Below, in pieces: positions 5,673 through 7,030 of a DNA stretch of 7,030 bases. Position numbers and translations under genes: made by a program. Numbering within the stretch: position 1 is the first letter of the stretch; each line of letters opens with the position of its first letter. The notes under the pieces were generated by a model. The model was not told the origin of the DNA. It made no database searches and saw only the letters and a program-made list of their open reading frames with translations. The DNA is from Prevotella sp. GTDB taxonomy: Bacteria > Bacteroidota > Bacteroidia > Bacteroidales > Bacteroidaceae. Location of the stretch: positions 1 through 7,030 of the forward strand of contig JAJPZD010000003.1 in the NCBI GenBank assembly GCA_021204605.1. Direction: 5' to 3'.

Positions 5673-7030
5673 CTAAGATTTACGGTTTTTGCTGTTTTCT
5701 ATCGCCGTTTTCACGAAGTCGAGGAACAAAGGGTGTGGATGAAGCACGGTACTCTGGTATTCAGGGTGGAACTGTGTTCCGATGTGCCATTTCAGTCCTG
5801 GTATTTCCACGATTTCCACGAGGTCGTTTTCCGGGTTACGTCCAGTGCATCTCATGCCTGCGCGCTCGAATTCCTGCTCGAAGTTGTTGTTGAACTCATA
5901 GCGGTGGCGGTGCCGTTCCTGTATATGCTCTTTCTTGTAGATGTCGAAAACCCGTGAACCTTGAGTCAATACACATTCGTAAGCACCGAGGCGCATCGTG
6001 CCGCCCATGTTGGTGATGTTTTTCTGCTCCTCCATGATGTCGATAACGTTGTGTGTGGTTTTCTCGTCCATTTCGCTGCTGTTGGCATCCTCATAACCGA
6101 GGACGTTGCGTGCGAACTCGATGACCATCATCTGCATGCCGAGGCAGATACCGAAAGTGGGGATGTCGTGAGTGCGAGTGTATTGCACAGCGGTGATTTT
6201 CCCTTCTATTCCACGTTGTCCGAAGCCAGGACAGATTACCACGCCGTCCATGCCGGAAAGGGTCTTCTCAACGTTGGTCTTGTCTATTTTCTCACTATTT
6301 ATGAAATGCGCCTTGACTTTGTAATCGTTGTATGTACCGGCCTGTGAGAGGCTCTCCAAGATACTCTTGTAAGCATCTTGCAAGTCATATTTGCCAACAA
6401 GTCCGATGTTTACTATTTCTGTTGCCTCGTGCATCCGGGTGAGGAACGAGCGCCAGGGGCCTAATGCAGGAGTCTCGCTGATTGGCTCGCCCATTTTTTT
6501 GAGTATTGTCTCGTCAAGATGTTGGTCCTGCATGGAGACAGGCACCTCATAAATCGTCGGCATGTCCACGCTCTGCACCACTGCCTCGAAGTCAACGTTA
6601 CAGAAGTTGGCTACCTTTTTGCGGAGACCGTCGTTAAGCCAATGCTCTGTTCTGAGTACGAGGATGTCAGGCTGTATTCCGACACTTTGCAGTTCTTTTA
6701 CGGAGTGCTGAGTAGGTTTTGTCTTTAGTTCCTTTGCGGCAGCCAAATAAGGGATGTAAGTAAGGTGCACGCAAAGTGCTTTCTTGCCGAGTTCCCATTT
6801 CAGCTGACGGATACTTTCGAGGAATGGCAGGCCCTCGATGTCGCCTACTGTGCCGCCAATTTCTGTTATTACGAAGTCGTAATTGTTCTTTTTGCCGAGG
6901 AGCATCACGTTGCGCTTAATCTCATCCGTGATATGCGGAATTACCTGTATTGTCTTGCCGAGGTAGTCGCCTCTGCGCTCCTTGTCGATCACCGCCTTGT
7001 AGATTCTGCCTGTGGTGAGGTTGTTCTGGC
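5673..7030 (-). CDS. pyrG: CTP synthase, 5' end beyond the window
   Basis: Makes CTP from UTP using ATP and glutamine, the last step of de novo pyrimidine nucleotide synthesis, in the cytoplasm. 451 C-terminal residues are visible. By comparison with E. coli PyrG (545 residues), roughly the first 85-95 residues, including the P-loop, lie past the right edge. The first visible residues are QNNLTTGRIY. The amidoligase domain shows KERRGDYLG, the metal-binding segment EIGGTVGDIE and KTKPTQHSVKEL. The glutaminase domain starts near visible residue 206 (IGLVGKYDLQDAYKS) and has the oxyanion segment PGFGQRG, the nucleophile in GICLGMQ (codon 6144-6146), the GGTMRLG and RHRHRYE segments, and the catalytic His and Glu of FHPEY. 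All these expected residues are present, so the enzyme should be active. It ends in TAG at 5673-5675, 17 bp before the yidC start, so the two are almost certainly co-transcribed. Any promoter or leader control is outside the window. Confidence 0.98.
   Translation of the reverse strand, partial: QNNLTTGRIYKAVIDKERRGDYLGKTIQVIPHITDEIKRNVMLLGKKNNYDFVITEIGGTVGDIEGLPFLESIRQLKWELGKKALCVHLTYIPYLAAAKELKTKPTQHSVKELQSVGIQPDILVLRTEHWLNDGLRKKVANFCNVDFEAVVQSVDMPTIYEVPVSMQDQHLDETILKKMGEPISETPALGPWRSFLTRMHEATEIVNIGLVGKYDLQDAYKSILESLSQAGTYNDYKVKAHFINSEKIDKTNVEKTLSGMDGVVICPGFGQRGIEGKITAVQYTRTHDIPTFGICLGMQMMVIEFARNVLGYEDANSSEMDEKTTHNVIDIMEEQKNITNMGGTMRLGAYECVLTQGSRVFDIYKKEHIQERHRHRYEFNNNFEQEFERAGMRCTGRNPENDLVEIVEIPGLKWHIGTQFHPEYQSTVLHPHPLFLDFVKTAIENSKNRKS

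Noticed and set aside
5961..6347. Plus-strand open frame opposite pyrG
   Set aside because: It overlaps the glutaminase active-site codons of pyrG in antisense and has no independent support.

Overview
The window looks like ordinary chromosomal DNA from a member of the Bacteroidales, most likely Prevotella-like. The reasons are: the gene order pyrG then yidC; the Bacteroidetes form of YidC, with a long basic tail and Lys at the usual Arg position of its hydrophilic groove; a secreted dipeptidyl-peptidase of the Porphyromonas/Bacteroides DPP5 type; and AT-rich leaders without clear Shine-Dalgarno sequences. The genus is inferred and was not tested.

All four genes are on the minus strand, so transcription runs from the right edge to the left edge. 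From right to left they are: pyrG (CTP synthase, 5' end outside the window; 5673-7030); yidC (inner-membrane insertase; 3766-5655); a secreted S9-family dipeptidyl-peptidase resembling DPP5 (1574-3745); and a 12-helix MFS transporter resembling the MFSD1 dipeptide carriers, whose last codon is cut by the left edge (1-1304). The gaps pyrG-yidC (17 bp) and yidC-peptidase (20 bp) are too short for independent regulation, so these three are probably co-transcribed.

The only sizeable non-coding stretch is 1311-1573 (263 bp), between the peptidase and the transporter. It holds five perfect copies of a 7-bp unit just upstream of the transporter start, a pair of 10-bp direct repeats, and a structured segment of about 93 bp bounded by 9-bp perfect inverted repeats with two inner hairpins. 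I see no gene, convincing promoter or strong terminator in it.

Two themes link the genes. CTP synthesis and membrane-protein insertion are housekeeping. The peptidase and transporter make biochemical sense as a pair: the peptidase would clip dipeptides in the envelope and the transporter could import them. That pairing is inferred from family resemblance and adjacency. I found no phage, CRISPR, insertion sequence or RNA gene, and nothing that clearly amounts to an undescribed system. The most unusual DNA is the repeat-rich spacer.
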